Numbered from the stretch's first letter, positions 1 to 11,586 are shown. The stretch is 64,000 bases of DNA from Asterias amurensis (GCF_032118995.1 NC_092650.1:6882001-6946000), one strand, 5' to 3'. Numbers and translations are program-made. Notes: generated by a model not told the origin, from the letters alone.

Positions 1-391
1 AAATGTCTGAAAAAAAGTTTTGGCTAGAGGGTACAATACATCAGTTTGTGACACGACCGACTATATATTCAATTCAAGACTAGACGATTTGACATAAAGG
101 CATGGCCTGGAACATTCTGTAAGCAATCAATTGACCCGTTTCACCTGACGTCATCATCAGAAAAATCTTGAATGCGCCATACTGGTTGGCAATTTCACTG
201 AGCGTTTTCATATCAACTCTATGCCGTGCATTATGCAGTGGAGTGTGCATTTTAGGCGATGCGACGTTAATACACGTAAACCTAACTGCCCACCAACAAG
301 AAGGTGAGCGTGGCATCAGTCACCGCGTGTGACGCGCGTGCAAGGGGTCAATACACAGTAATTTACAACGTTTTACATCATGTATATTTAC
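1..391. other. NFS1 intron sequence, left window edge
   Basis: No exon with NFS1 similarity was found here, so the next NFS1 exon lies outside the window. No other feature was recognised. Confidence 0.5.
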
Positions 392-3300
392 CTTCAGATC
401 CAGAAGGCCGTTTGTTTGTACAGGAAGGTAGGTCACATCAAAACCTTCAGCCTCCAGAGCCCGACAGGAATCCAAGACACACTTATGTTCCTAGGGATTC
501 AGACAAGACATTATCAATAAAAGTTGTTGTGTCCTTGGTTAAATACAAGTGCCCCTCTAGTGTTAAGGGGTTTTGGGGGTTACGCCATCTTGGATGGTAG
601 AGTAGTTTTTACATGACATGATATGAACATGATAGCATACTGTTAACTAACTTCTCTGCGTCCTTGTGAATTCCTTACTGACTACACTACAGTAATCAAG
701 TATGGATGAAGCTTTAAGTGGCTGGAAGGTCGTGGACAAGAGGTTAAGAGCATCTCAAGATCTTGTGTTTCTGATCAGAAGCGTGTGGTCTCGTGTACCA
801 GTCATATGGCATTTTTGTCCTAACCATAATGTGTTACCGTAATTTCTCTGTCCTTTGGATGGGACAGTAAGCCATCAAGTCAAATTCAGGCCTGAGCGAC
901 TAGTGAAATTTACTACTCGACTATTGCAATTCAATTAACATGAGCCTACATGTAGTCGCGTCTTTTATTACATGTAGCAGTCATAGCAGTGCGGTTAACC
1001 AAGTAGTTGAAAAGTGGTAGTCGTGACTGAAAATAGAAGTCAATACACCTCTCTTAATATTCATGCATGGCGATATAATTCTTACCAGAAATGAGGCTAT
1101 GGACGCAAGTCCCCCATCACTTGCAGTGGCTGCGCCCATCGCCTCGTTTGGAGTTCATATTGTGACGTACCTCATGCATAAATATTAAAAGAGGCCTATA
1201 GTCATGACTCTGACACTAGTCATCCAGGCTTAGTCCCATTAACCCTGCGCTACACTATGCCGTTCAAAAGCGTCCGTCCCCCCACCCCCCAAGGCACAGT
1301 CGGCAGCTGTACGGTGTGAACTTGCGTGTAAAACTAATTTGGCTGCTCAAAAACACTTCTAACATGGTTTCAAGACTCATTACGAATCACCAAACCCCTA
1401 GAAAAAATTGAGAAAAATTTTTAAACATATTTCAATCATATGCATTGTGCCAATATACACATGATTGCGCTTTCCCTTTAATACTGTGCATGGGGATTTC
1501 TAAGGGGCTTCGAAGTTAAAGGTGTAGTGAGCTTGGTTACGTAATAAACCATCCACGCATGACTGAGCCTTGGCCGATGCGACCAAGCCACGAGTCAGTT
1601 GTGTTCCTGATTTCAACTTGAGTGCTTGCCTCGATTTATTGAGTGTGTTCCACCCTTGGGAAGCAACAGTGTGCAACTCGCCCCTCCAGCCAAGGACTTT
1701 TGGTTTATATATACCTAGATACAACAAAGGTGACTGTAGGTCGAAAACTCACCCCAAGCTAATTCTGCTAGTACTACATGTAGTGTTATCTGGCTATGTT
1801 CCATTGAGGAAGCGCGATTTTTTACTGTACCGTTAAAGGAACATGTTGCCTTGGATCGATCGAGTTGGTCTTTGAAAAGCGTTTTGTAACCGTTTGTTAT
1901 AAAATGCATATGGTAGAAAGATGTTGTAAAAGTAGAAAACAATGATCTACACAAATATGCCTCGAAATTGCGTGGTTTTCGTTTTACCTCGTCGAAAGAC
2001 AGGGTCGGCCATTTATGGGAGTCAAAAATTTGACTCCCATAAATGGCCGAACGTGATAGTTCGCGACTTAAAAAGAAAACCGTCCAATTTTGAGTGATAC
2101 TTGTGTGGATCATTATATTCTACTTTTAAAATATCTTTCTAACCATATGCATTTCATAACAAACAGTTTCAAACGCTTTTTATAGACCAACTCATCCGAT
2201 CCAAGGCAACGTGTTCCTTTAATGAGTAAACACAATTTGTTTAAAACTGAACAGTCGATGACTGTGCTAGAGTGCAGCGCAAGGTCAATAGGATTGGTGC
2301 TTGGCCAAGACACTCTACAATAAAAACAGTAGGCCCTTACTCAACATAAGTAAGATTTGAAACTTTGCATGGTGGAAATACGATATAGAAAGGTATGCAG
2401 TAACACCATGTAATGACTACATGTATCTCTTATGAGTTGGGGTGGTTCTGAAAAGAACCGTTGGTTTCAACTCGATGTTTCGATCAGTATGCTCTGATCG
2501 TCTTCTGGAGAAAACAGCTTTCTTCTCCAGACATGCCAGAAGACGATCAGAGCATACTGATCGAAACGTCGAGTTGAAACCAAAGGTTCTTTTCAGAACC
2601 ACCCCAACTCATTAGAGATAGTCATTACATGGTGTTACCGCAAACCTTTCTATAAACTCTACATAACTTAGTCACTGCAACTATATAAAAGTCCAACTTA
2701 TGAACTGAAAATGAGTTGTATCATCTTAGAAGACACTTACTGTCTGAGTAGTGATGACGTGCTTCTTACGAGACTTGTAGAATCTGGAGACACCCTACAA
2801 GAAATTGACAAATTCAAAAAGGCATTACCTTTGATTATTAACATCAACCAAACAGTTTTTGTTCAATGTAATCTACACTAATGCCTTATGCACATGCTGG
2901 GGGAAAAAAAGTTAAACCAAGTTCATGTAGGATTGCCCGGTAGCTAAATGCAGTTTGAATCCCGATGCAAATTTAACATCTATTAAATCAATGCGGTACA
3001 TGTACCTGCTGCTAAAACATAGGATTCAAACTGCCACTAACCACCGGGCAATCTTGGTGGTCAAGTTGGTGTGACACTACTCTGGAATTGCAAAGGTCGT
3101 GGCTTCAAATCCCACCCGAGTTATACGCCTGTGATATTTTTCACAGAACTCGGGAAAGTTCTGAGTTTACTAATGTATACAATGTGCTTACATAAGTCTT
3201 TGTAAAGGAAATCATTATTACTATACCTCATACATATTCATGACCGAGAGTCGAGTTCTCTACCAAGTGCACACGTGAGTATTCACGCAAGTGGTAAATG

Positions 3301-6300
3301 CGCATGACCAGCCATACACTAGCTCCCTGGGAGCTACTCTACTTGTCATGCGCACTACCACTGCGCGACGTCATCGCGGGCGCTATTGATCATGTTGATG
3401 TTTTGTATACACGCACGAACAGCGCTCTCTTAGCGACATCCAACACATGAACAAACTTATCATATAATGTGCATTTGTTTTCACAGTCATCATTTTCTTG
3501 CTCAAAACTCATGTTCCGGTAACTGAATATGTATGAAGTATAGTAAAACAAATATAACATGGTTTATTTCGGGTGACTAGTCGATGAGCTCCCCTCGGTA
3601 TTGGAAGTTGACAAACTAGTTCCCTCGGCTTCGGCTCGGGAACTTGTTTGTCAACTTCCAATACCTCCGGGAGCTTACATGTATACCGACTAGTCACCCT
3701 CAAACCATGTTATATTTGTATATTAATATAATAAGGAGGGTTTGCTCCGAAAAGAGTTGTTGGTATGGTCTTAAGGTATTGGACAAGATTTACAGATACT
3801 TTTGCTTGTCTCAGGGAGGTACATACCTTTACTGAGATGTTGTTGGATTCAGTTGCACCACTTGTGAAGATGATCTCTCGAGTATCTGCTCCAATCAGAC
3901 GAGCAACTTGCTGTAAACACAAACCAAAAAAAATTATACTAATTATAGTATCAAAGTCTTATATAGCGCACATGTCTACCAAACAATATACTCAAGGCGC
4001 CGAATATATACAAACTTTCATAATGAGGTTATTGCAATGATGAATTCTGAGACCCAATTATTTAGCACCTTATAAGGGTTTACAAGATGCTACGGCGCAT
4101 ACAGCAGCCACAGCCAGGAACATCGGGGCAAACCCCTTCGCTTTTCGAAAAGTGCAATTGGGTTCTTGCGTTACACAACACATGAGACCAACAGCTTTAC
4201 GTTCATCCGAAGGATGAAAATATAAGGATAAATTGAGAAACTGGACTAATGAGATCCTAGGATCCGTTTATACCCAAGGCTGGCCTATCACATCAGCTGT
4301 TGGCCCCAAGAACAAATATTTTTGGTTGAAAGAAAGCAAAATTGCCTAGAGCAGGATTTGAACCAACAACCTCCAGATTAATGTGGCAGCGCCAACATAA
4401 CTGAGCTCCATGTACTTCGAGGTGTATATCTCGGGTATCTCGGGTATCGCCAAGAGTGCTTCCATGCGAGTAGGTCGTCTGTATCGAGCTCGGAAGTTCT
4501 TACCTCCTGAGGCTACTCTCTACCTGTACAAGACAACTATATGTACATCCCCTCATGGAGTACTGTTGCCAAATTTGGGCTGGAGCTTCTGCCTGCCTTT
4601 TATCTTTACTGGATCGAGTGCAGCAGCGTATTATAAACCTGGTTGGAGAAGAGTTAGGAACTACACTGCAACCCCTTTCTCACCGAAGGTCTGTAGCCAG
4701 CCTTTGCCTGTTTTACAGATATTTCCATGATAAATGTTCCACCAGTCTATCCAACCTTGTTCCTCCTGTCAGGGTGTTTGGGTATGTTTTGAAACAGACC
4801 AACCTTACACTCAGGTGATACGAGATTGATCTTGATTTTGGGTAAATTTTTTTACCTGATCTGCGTCAAGGACATTGTTGGATGATATTGATAATACTCA
4901 CAGCCCTGGCTTTCTCTACGGCCTCCTCACACTCCCAGCCATAGGAATGAGTCCTAGAGTGAGGGTTCCCAAAGTACGCCAAGGAGTAAGGCATCATCGC
5001 ATCAAGAACTCGAGGATCCTGCAAGAAAAGACCAAAGTACAATACATATTACATATTTACCAATGGATCACTGCCTTTGGGTTTTGGATGAGTACAACTT
5101 ATTTTTATATCTTGTTGTTTTTGCTGATTATCTATATTTTAGATGTTTCTCTGTATTAGCGCCATGGAGCATTGTTTTCAATGGATATGGCGCTATATAA
5201 ATTTTTACTATTATTATTATTATTAGTACCTTCCTCTTTTTTTTTTACATAAATAAAAAAATGTTTCACAAAAAGTTGTTGGTACACCTTCAGATCACTT
5301 GTTCCAGATAACAATATAAGCTCTATACAAATTGGATACAAACGCTGTTCACAAAACGAGCGATCTTACACTGTCTATGCCATTTCCTGGCAAGCAAGAT
5401 AGGGTCAACCAGTACTATGTAAATGTACACTGTATTGTGACTATTGGACCAGCAACATCGTCCATAATGTCAATGGTCTTATTTTGGCCTGTGTAATGAA
5501 ACTCACCAAAGGAGTAGTTGACTGTGCGTCCATGTACAGCGCCCTCCCTGGAGAGGGTTCCTCTGTGTCAGTCACCATCTCTAAGAACAAAAAAAAAGGA
5601 AATCAAAAATTTGTTTGTGACATGTCTAACATGTGTCTAATCTTATAAATGCTTTTTAGAGTGACAGTGTACAAATGTAAAAACATCACTAATTTGAAGA
5701 GAATTGCATCAATAATAGTAAACAAACACTTGCATTTCGACGAGTGCATAATACGCATGACAAGTACTTAGAATCACTAAATAACGTGTTCTTCTGGATT
5801 GTTCAAGATCACACTCGCAGCAAAGATGACGCGCTTACAAGCTCCAGAACATTTACAACCAATTACATGTTGTCCAAACCAGGCCCAACCGCGCACCCAA
5901 GAGGGGGCTTGGGGGGGCTTAAGCCCCCCCCCAAGAGGGTCCCCCCCCCAAAAAAAAAAAGATGAAAGGAAAAAATCATAATGGGGGAGGGGAGGAAGAG
6001 AAAGGAAAAAAGAGCCGAGGGAGAAAAGTCGCAAATGCGTGTGTAGTTTTTGGTTTTTATTTCCGGTGGAAGTATTTTCTTTTCTTCCTTTGCCATTCGC
6101 ATTTTTTTCCCCTGCCAAAATAACTCTTTTATCTGGGATATTCGCGATAACGCGAGGTGCGAGGTGAAAGATTATGAACACATCTAACTCCCTTGTAATT
6201 GTGTAAACTTGCAACAGTAACATAAAGCATTTGAAACCCTTTGTCCAGGATAAAATATATCTCACATCGTTCTTTCATTTTTGAACAGTAATCTGATAAA

Positions 6301-8171
6301 AAATTATTATTATGGCACCACTTTCACAAAACAAAGGTTTATCTGTAGGTTCTGGGTTTGCCGCCTCCTTATTCATGGAATTTGCCGCACAGTGATGAAA
6401 AGTAGGTAGCACCGCCGTTCTCTTTTCAACCATGTCCGCAGCATTACTATTTAAAACATAAACCTTTGCTGACATATATTGATTTGTAAAGTGGGACATT
6501 TTTCATAAATACTTAGAACAATATAGTACATGTATATAGATACGATGACGTCTTCAATCGCATGGCACTACAACAAAGTTGGACTTTTCACCGTAATATT
6601 ATTGCTTCACTAATTATTTAAAATTAAGATATGGGCGATTCCCCCTATAAATACTAGTGCTGGGCGAATAGTGAATTTTTGTTATTCGGATACCGCTGGC
6701 CAACTATCCGAAATTAACCGGATATTCGAATAGTTTTTTTTGCCGCTAGAGGGCGCTATTTAAAAAAAAAAAAATTAAAAAAAAATTAAAAATATTTTTT
6801 TTTGCCGCTAGAGGGCGCTGTTCGTTTGTGAATGAGATCTTATGGGCGGATTGATATTAGTTTTAGACAGTGTCACTCGGTTCATTCATAAAAATGACCG
6901 GATCTAATTTAAAGATGGCGATTTGCTTTTTCTTTTGATCGTGATTGACTCTACGTGATGGAAAACTTTTGTAATCTTTGAACAAATTACGTCAGAAATG
7001 TCATTGTTTTAACTCTTCACGGAGGTGAGCATAGTTAAATACTTAATATATGCTGTTTTATGCTGTCTTAATAGAAGTTTCATAAGGATTCAGACAAAAT
7101 ATTCATATCAGTTGTCGCCCGACGTCCGCGGATATTCGGATATTAAAGAATATCCGGTTACTCGGTTGTAATTACAGAATTATCCGGTTTGTAAATAGGT
7201 ATTCGCGCCCTATGCGGATATCCGGTTAAGAAAAAAAAGGCATTCGCGGTTACGGATAGGAAAACCTATTCGCCATTAACCGGATATTCGAATAATTCGC
7301 CCAGGCCTAATAAATACTAATGGCACCGTGGTCTAGTGGTTAGACTGCAGAAGCTTGCAGCCACAAGGTTGTGAGCTCGGAAACCCAGGCTAACTGCTAT
7401 TTTCACAATGCCTCTATTATACAGTATTGTCATCTGGTTACGAATCACAATTATTGACTGATTTTTGCAGTTCGTAATTATCAACGATACATTTATATGA
7501 ATCAGAAGTGCTTAAAAAGTATGATTTTCTTCAAAATTTATGAATAAAAAGGCTTGAATTTTCACCCCCAAAACGCCAGAAAGCTCAGAGCTGTAAAGAC
7601 TAAAAACAAATCTTTTATTTCAAGTATTTGGGTTTGGAATGTTTTTGGCTTGCGAATTGGCTTTTGACAAGATCAATTTGGCACGCTGCTAAACGGATGC
7701 AAGGCTGACAAAACCCAAGTGTTTTGCATCCATTGGATAACTTTCAGTAGGCGCACCACCAGTTTTTTCTAGTTTTGTCTTTTGAAATGTCATAATATGT
7801 GTGGTCAGAAAAAGACACGATGTTACCAATATATCATTCAACAATGGCAAGCATGGCAAGGGGTAGGTGATAAGAAATCCGGGTGGACATCAAAAGGGTG
7901 CATGCTTACTTGTTGACATAATTTTGTGGGGCTTCACAAGACCCTGGCCAGTCGTGCCCTTGTTTAATTAATACAGTAACTGAAAACCGCATATGTTTTT
8001 TGTGCTGCGATTCTGCACACGTTTTCATTTAAAGTTATAAACTGATTGTTAAAATTTACCTGGCACAGCAAGGCCTGCAGCAGGCGAAGCTTGCTGCAAA
8101 AGGTAGCGTCTTGAAGCACCAGCGACATTTCGTACTGCTCCCACGGAGCTTCGGCAAAAAGCTGGTATCAT
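392..8171 (-). CDS. NFS1: Cysteine desulfurase NFS1, mitochondrial (5' part, six exons; 3' end outside window)
   Basis: NFS1 is the PLP enzyme that takes sulfur from cysteine for Fe-S cluster assembly in mitochondria. Coding exons read on the minus strand are 8171-8060, 5580-5507, 5018-4902, 3910-3827, 2794-2741 and 490-392. All have AG/GT borders and matching phases, giving 180 codons. Residues 1-37 start MIPAFCRSS and are basic, Ser/Ala-rich and without acidic residues, as expected for a mitochondrial presequence. Family landmarks follow: [18 protein letters not shown], then [14 protein letters not shown], then the cofactor-region motif [10 protein letters not shown] near residues 116-125, then [19 protein letters not shown]. 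The catalytic lysine and cysteine loop lie beyond the left edge. Introns hold a LINE fragment, SINE-like pieces, a hAT-like element and foldbacks. The start is the first ATG of an exon facing PDP. Identity is very likely; the exact 5' end is inferred. Confidence 0.93.
525..712 (+). repeat. Repeat E, copy 1
   Basis: Shares the order TTGGTTAAATACAAGTGC, GCCATCTTGGATGGTAGAGT and AGTTAACTTCTCTGCGT-like blocks with 42785-42958 in reverse orientation. It is an interspersed family of unknown class. Confidence 0.6.
1049..1200 (+). repeat. Foldback P, copy 1
   Basis: Inverted ends (CCTCTCTTAATATTCATGCA against TGCATAAATATTAAAAGAGG) surround a GC-rich centre with mirrored GAGGC...GCCTC blocks. A second copy lies at 53810-53964. 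Confidence 0.7.
1837..2218 (+). mobile_element. Family B short transposon, full length, TTAA-flanked
   Basis: TTAA|AGGAACATGTTGCCTTGG at the left and CAAGGCAACGTGTTCCT|TTAA at the right. Nearly the whole element is a palindrome centred on mirrored GGCCATTTATGGGAGTCAAA blocks. 382 bp. Confidence 0.85.
2380..2660. repeat. Long imperfect inverted repeat (arms about 130 bases)
   Basis: The arms share TAACACCATGTAATGACTA, GGGGTGGTTCTGAAAAGAAC and the block GAAACGTCGAGTTGAAACC; the centre is TCTGGAGAA...TTCTCCAGA. A related short piece occurs near 16430-16465. Confidence 0.75.
2925..3185 (+). mobile_element. tRNA-derived SINE, type 1, copy 1
   Basis: A-box-like TGGTGGTCAAGTTGGTG and B-box-like GGCTTCAAATCCCACC, followed by a CCGAGTTnTnnGCCTGTGAT tail shared with 35020-35220 and the reverse copy at 38095-38215. 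Confidence 0.6.
3570..3718. repeat. Foldback with CTCGGCTTCGGCTCG loop
   Basis: Mirrored arms GGTGACTAGTCG / CGACTAGTCACC and TATTGGAAGTTGACAAACTA / TTTGTCAACTTCCAATA enclose a small palindromic GC core. Confidence 0.65.
3943..4410 (-). mobile_element. tRNA-derived SINE-like composite
   Basis: On the reverse strand a B-box-like GGTTCAAATCCTGCTCT lies near 4350. The body at 3943-4215 matches the SINE in GPATCH1 intron 2, including TGAATTCTGAGACCCAATTA read on the plus strand. Confidence 0.5.
4430..4830 (+). mobile_element. LINE fragment, 3' end of reverse-transcriptase ORF (CR1/Jockey-like)
   Basis: Translates to [20 protein letters not shown], then in another frame [12 protein letters not shown]...[22 protein letters not shown], the typical end of a non-LTR retrotransposon polymerase ORF. 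At least one frame change separates the two parts, so it is a dead fragment. It lies in an NFS1 intron. Confidence 0.7.
5060..5226 (+). mobile_element. LINE or SINE 3' tail ending in (ATT)n
   Basis: Ends in GCGCCATGGAGC...GGCGCTATATAAATTTTTAC and an ATT repeat, a common non-LTR 3' end. An NFS1 exon separates it from the LINE piece at 4430-4830. Confidence 0.5.
6655..7309. mobile_element. Non-autonomous hAT-like transposon, 655 bp, 8-bp target duplication
   Basis: Left end TAGTGCTGGGCGAAT, right end (reverse) TAGGCCTGGGCGAAT. Both sides are flanked by ATAAATAC (6647-6654 and 7310-7317). The interior has mirrored GGATATTCG/CGGATATCCGG motifs and two GCCGCTAGAGGGCGCT blocks. No transposase frame. 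Confidence 0.8.
7319..7420 (+). mobile_element. tRNA-like SINE head
   Basis: GGCACCGTGGTCTAGTGGTTAG resembles an A-box region. The B-box part (GGTTGTGAGCTCGGAAACCC) is degenerate. It abuts the hAT-like element. Confidence 0.4.
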
Positions 8172-8537
8172 AACTTCTTAATATGGTGTTTGGTTCGAAT
8201 AAAAAATAAGATTTGTGTTGAAATGCTGAAGTTGTCTCCGGTGTTTATGCAACATTGGAACGACGACATAAACACGAAATACGCCCTCACGTGGCGTAAT
8301 GATTAAACCAAATATTTAAGACAGAAGGAAGAGGGCGCACTTCCATTTTACGTTCGGAAACTTACAGTCGCACTGATTCTGTAATAAAAATGAAAATAAA
8401 ACAACTGCCGAAAACTATTTACTGAGTGAGCAACCAAGCAACTACAGTATGACTGGTAAACTGAGGGCGATTGTAGAAACTGTTTCTTTTGTGACTGATA
8501 AGTAAGAAACTCTTAAATCTTTAAAAATAAAGTTTGG
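8172..8537. promoter_or_regulatory. Head-to-head promoter region between NFS1 and PDP
   Basis: Only 366 bases separate the divergent start codons of NFS1 (minus) and PDP (plus). The stretch is free of the transposon families that fill neighbouring DNA. It contains a CACGTG E-box at 8288-8293. I saw no convincing TATA box. A shared bidirectional promoter is inferred from spacing, not shown. Confidence 0.6.
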
Positions 8538-10193
8538 ATGGCGAATATTTTCCAGAATGTCCGGTATTTGGGAGGCGTGTCGGGGCCAAACTCACGCCGG
8601 TTGTATTCGCTTCTGCCCGGCCGAAGAACCAGCGGGCGCCCGGTGAATACCTTAGCTGCTTGTGAGAGATACTTCCACGAGGGACATGGTGTGAAGCAAG
8701 ACGTCAGTTACTCGAATGATTATGGAACAAGTACAATAAGGTCATGGCAAGCCAAACCTTTCCTTTTGAATAAGTTGTTAGCCGGCAAGTTTTCTTCAGC
8801 AGTGCCCAAACAAGAATTTGTTCACAATTTCAAAAGTGTCAGCAGTCAGCCTCGCCGTTTCTTTCAGACAACTTCGCCATGCAGCTGGTATGGACATCTA
8901 TCAGTTTCCCCAGAGCAAGTTAGTAAAATTCTACATCGACATGAGATTGGCGTCAATGTCGAAAAGGAAAATCTCCGCGTGCAATCGTTTATGAGTAACC
9001 AAGTTGCTTCGAACAATCCACTGGAGGACCGTAGAGGTGCTGCTTCGTGCAAGTTGACCAACGCAATGATGTTTGGTGTATTTGACGGCCACCATGGACC
9101 GGCCTGTGCACAGGTCATTAGCGAGCGTCTCTTTAATTACATAGCTGCGGAAGTTCTCCCGTACGACATTCTGGAGCATGCGAACCGCATGTTTTCTACC
9201 GGTAATCTCACAGAGCTTGTGGACTTTTATGAACATCCCAATGATTACATCTCCCATGATCAGCAGCAGTTGTTCAAAAACAGCCTTGCCCAGTACCTGA
9301 AGGACAATATTTCTTTTGACTTTCAAGGAGAGTTTGACTTAACCAACATCTTGATGATCGCGTTTGATCGACTTGACAAGGACTTGACAACGGAAGCATT
9401 GAAAACCACCAATGGGGACTTTAATGATGAAGGACTGCATCGAGTCTTCTCTGGCGCTTGCGCTTGCATCGCTTACGTTGAAGGTGATAACTTGTACGTT
9501 GCCAATGCTGGGGACTGCCAAGCTGTCCTCGGCGAACAGAAAGATGACAATGTATGGAGTGCTACTTCAATGTCCTTTGAACACAATGCGCAAAACTCTG
9601 ATGAAGTAAGAAGGATACGCTCATCTCACCCACTCAACGAATCCTCAACTGTCATCAAGAATGGTCGGCTTCTATCAGAGCTTGCCCCGTTACGCGCATT
9701 CGGAGATGTCCGCTACAAATGGAGTCGCACCATCCAACACCAGGTCCTTAACCCATGGTTTGGAACCAACGTCATCCCCAAGAACTACCACACCCCACCT
9801 TACTTGATAGCCACACCCGAGGTCATCCATCACCAGCTGACGCCGTCCGATAAATTTCTCATTCTTGCTTCGGATGGATTGTGGGATTGCATGACACCAG
9901 AGAAGGCGGTTAACCTTGTTGGAGACTTCCTCCTGATGAGCGACAAGATGGGTAGCTTCCAGCCCAAATCGGAGGGAATGTCTCTGCAACACCTTCATCA
10001 AACTCTAGCGAGACGTAAGGCAGCCTTGTGGCCTGTGGACACTAACGTTGCAACCCATTTGATTCGCTATGCCTTGGGAGGTGTGCATAATCGTTTTGAT
10101 CACAATAGGCTAGCCAACACACTCAGTCTACCGGATAATGTGGTCAGACAATATAGAGATGACATTACAGTTACTGTTGTTTTCTTTAACTGA
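8538..10193 (+). CDS. PDP1: Pyruvate dehydrogenase phosphatase catalytic subunit (PDP, PP2C family)
   Basis: An intact 551-residue single-exon frame. The family removes inhibitory phosphate from the E1 alpha subunit of pyruvate dehydrogenase in the mitochondrial matrix and needs Mg2+ (or Mn2+). Visible PP2C landmarks are FGVFDGHHGPACAQ with the metal-binding Asp near residue 183, NAGDCQAVLG near residues 325-335, ASDGLWD with a second metal-binding Asp near residue 446, and the terminal RDDITVTVVFF. The N-terminus (MANIFQNVRYLGG, then RRLYSLLPGRR) is rich in Arg and poor in acids, fitting a mitochondrial presequence. Length is close to vertebrate PDP1 and PDP2. Vertebrate PDP coding regions are also largely in one exon, as I recall. 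The symbol PDP1 is by family; a single echinoderm PDP could equally be named PDP2. Confidence 0.93.
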   Translation: MANIFQNVRYLGGVSGPNSRRLYSLLPGRRTSGRPVNTLAACERYFHEGHGVKQDVSYSNDYGTSTIRSWQAKPFLLNKLLAGKFSSAVPKQEFVHNFKSVSSQPRRFFQTTSPCSWYGHLSVSPEQVSKILHRHEIGVNVEKENLRVQSFMSNQVASNNPLEDRRGAASCKLTNAMMFGVFDGHHGPACAQVISERLFNYIAAEVLPYDILEHANRMFSTGNLTELVDFYEHPNDYISHDQQQLFKNSLAQYLKDNISFDFQGEFDLTNILMIAFDRLDKDLTTEALKTTNGDFNDEGLHRVFSGACACIAYVEGDNLYVANAGDCQAVLGEQKDDNVWSATSMSFEHNAQNSDEVRRIRSSHPLNESSTVIKNGRLLSELAPLRAFGDVRYKWSRTIQHQVLNPWFGTNVIPKNYHTPPYLIATPEVIHHQLTPSDKFLILASDGLWDCMTPEKAVNLVGDFLLMSDKMGSFQPKSEGMSLQHLHQTLARRKAALWPVDTNVATHLIRYALGGVHNRFDHNRLANTLSLPDNVVRQYRDDITVTVVFFN

Positions 10194-10909
10194 GTTTAAC
10201 CACACCCAAAAACACACTGATCCAGTACGCTCCATCCCTTGTAATATACTGACCAATCACAACTGGGTATGCAAAGTAATGAGTCAAACATGCTGAATTT
10301 CCAATACAACTTAGCAAAAAGATAAAATGTAAACAAGACTTAGAGTCAGAGGCACATCAGCTTACTGTGACAATGAACAGACACATGTTTTAATGTTCAC
10401 ATGTCGCCCCCCCCCCCCCTACTTCGTGTTGGCTTTTTGGTTGTATACTTTGTAGTGTTGCATGGTATCTAAATCTGTGTAGTGTTGTTGTCAGGAGTGA
10501 AATTCAAAAAAAATTATCCTGAACCATAACCATTCTAGCATTAAAACAAAACTCATATCAGCCAATGATCTTTACTGGCTTTGAATTCTTTTAGACAGAG
10601 TTTGTTTTGGAATGGAAAAGCTTAATATCTGCTTAAACTGCATACATGTACATGTCAACATAATACAATAGAATATACAGTAACTGTGCAATAGTTTGGG
10701 CAAGACATTCATTAAACAAAAATTGCAACACCCCCCCCTTTTTGGGGGCGAGGGGTGGGGCATGCCAGACCTCACATTTTACACTGCAATGTACAGATGT
10801 ATTGTCAAACGAACAAGAGCTGTATCAAAGTACATGTTTATGTATATGATTTGTAACTTTTACGACCAGAAGGCAAAATTCAACTGGCATTATGTTTGTG
10901 CAAAAGTTT

Positions 10910-11375
10910 GAGCAGGATAACTGATCTTCAAACTGATATTCAAATTTTGCGAATATGATATATAGTTCTTGAGATATGAACTTTTGAAATTTTGAACTTC
11001 CGGTTTCAACCGGAAGTAAAAGTCACATGAGGTCACGTTGTGCACGACTTTTGTAGCTAATTACAAGACCTTTTATATGCACCAAATATCTTGTGTGTGG
11101 CATTTGTAGTTCTCAAGATATGAACTCTCCAATTTTTAGCGTTTTTTTGAACGTAATGACGTCATCAATGACGTCATCATTCCAAAAATGTTGCTGTTTC
11201 GTCTACTCATTAAGATCAATATATATGGTAAGTTTCAGGTTCATACAAGCTTTAGTTTTTGCGAAAATCGCGCGAGAACGTTCGAGGAGAAGAACACGCA
11301 GAAAAAAAAACCAAAAAAAAAACAGAACAATAACAATAGTTGTTCGGCTGGTGGCCGAACACCTAATTATTTCAT
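10910..11375 (+). repeat. Interspersed repeat with A-rich tail and GTTCGGC hairpin end
   Basis: Repeated phrases TTCTCAAGATATGAACT and TTCTTGAGATATGAACT, an A-rich stretch at 11299-11335, then a short hairpin GTTCGGCTGGTGGCCGAAC. The style is of a widespread marine-invertebrate repeat; class uncertain. Confidence 0.45.
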
Positions 11376-11440
11376 GGACTTTTCAGTGATTGGTGTGGAT
11401 CTTGATTGAGTTGATGATACTATTGTACTATAGATGCATG

Positions 11441-11470
11441 AATAAATGCACATACATGTATGTAAATAAA
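11441..11470 (+). terminator. Possible polyadenylation signals for PDP
   Basis: Two AATAAA motifs at 11441-11446 and 11465-11470 lie about 1.25 kb past the PDP stop codon. A repeat lies between, so the link to PDP is tentative. Confidence 0.3.
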
Positions 11471-11586
11471 GTTGCTTGCACTGTTGTTTTTAAAACTCAT
11501 TTTGTATTATTTTGTTAAATCCGATTTTGAAAATGACGAGTTCCAAACCCGGGGTCCGGTCATTACCAAAGTATGACCAGGGTACA

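Noticed and set aside
5777-6265. Open frame of 162 codons on the minus strand
   Set aside because: Built from poly-G/poly-A low-complexity sequence and a GC palindrome inside an NFS1 intron; no protein-like composition.
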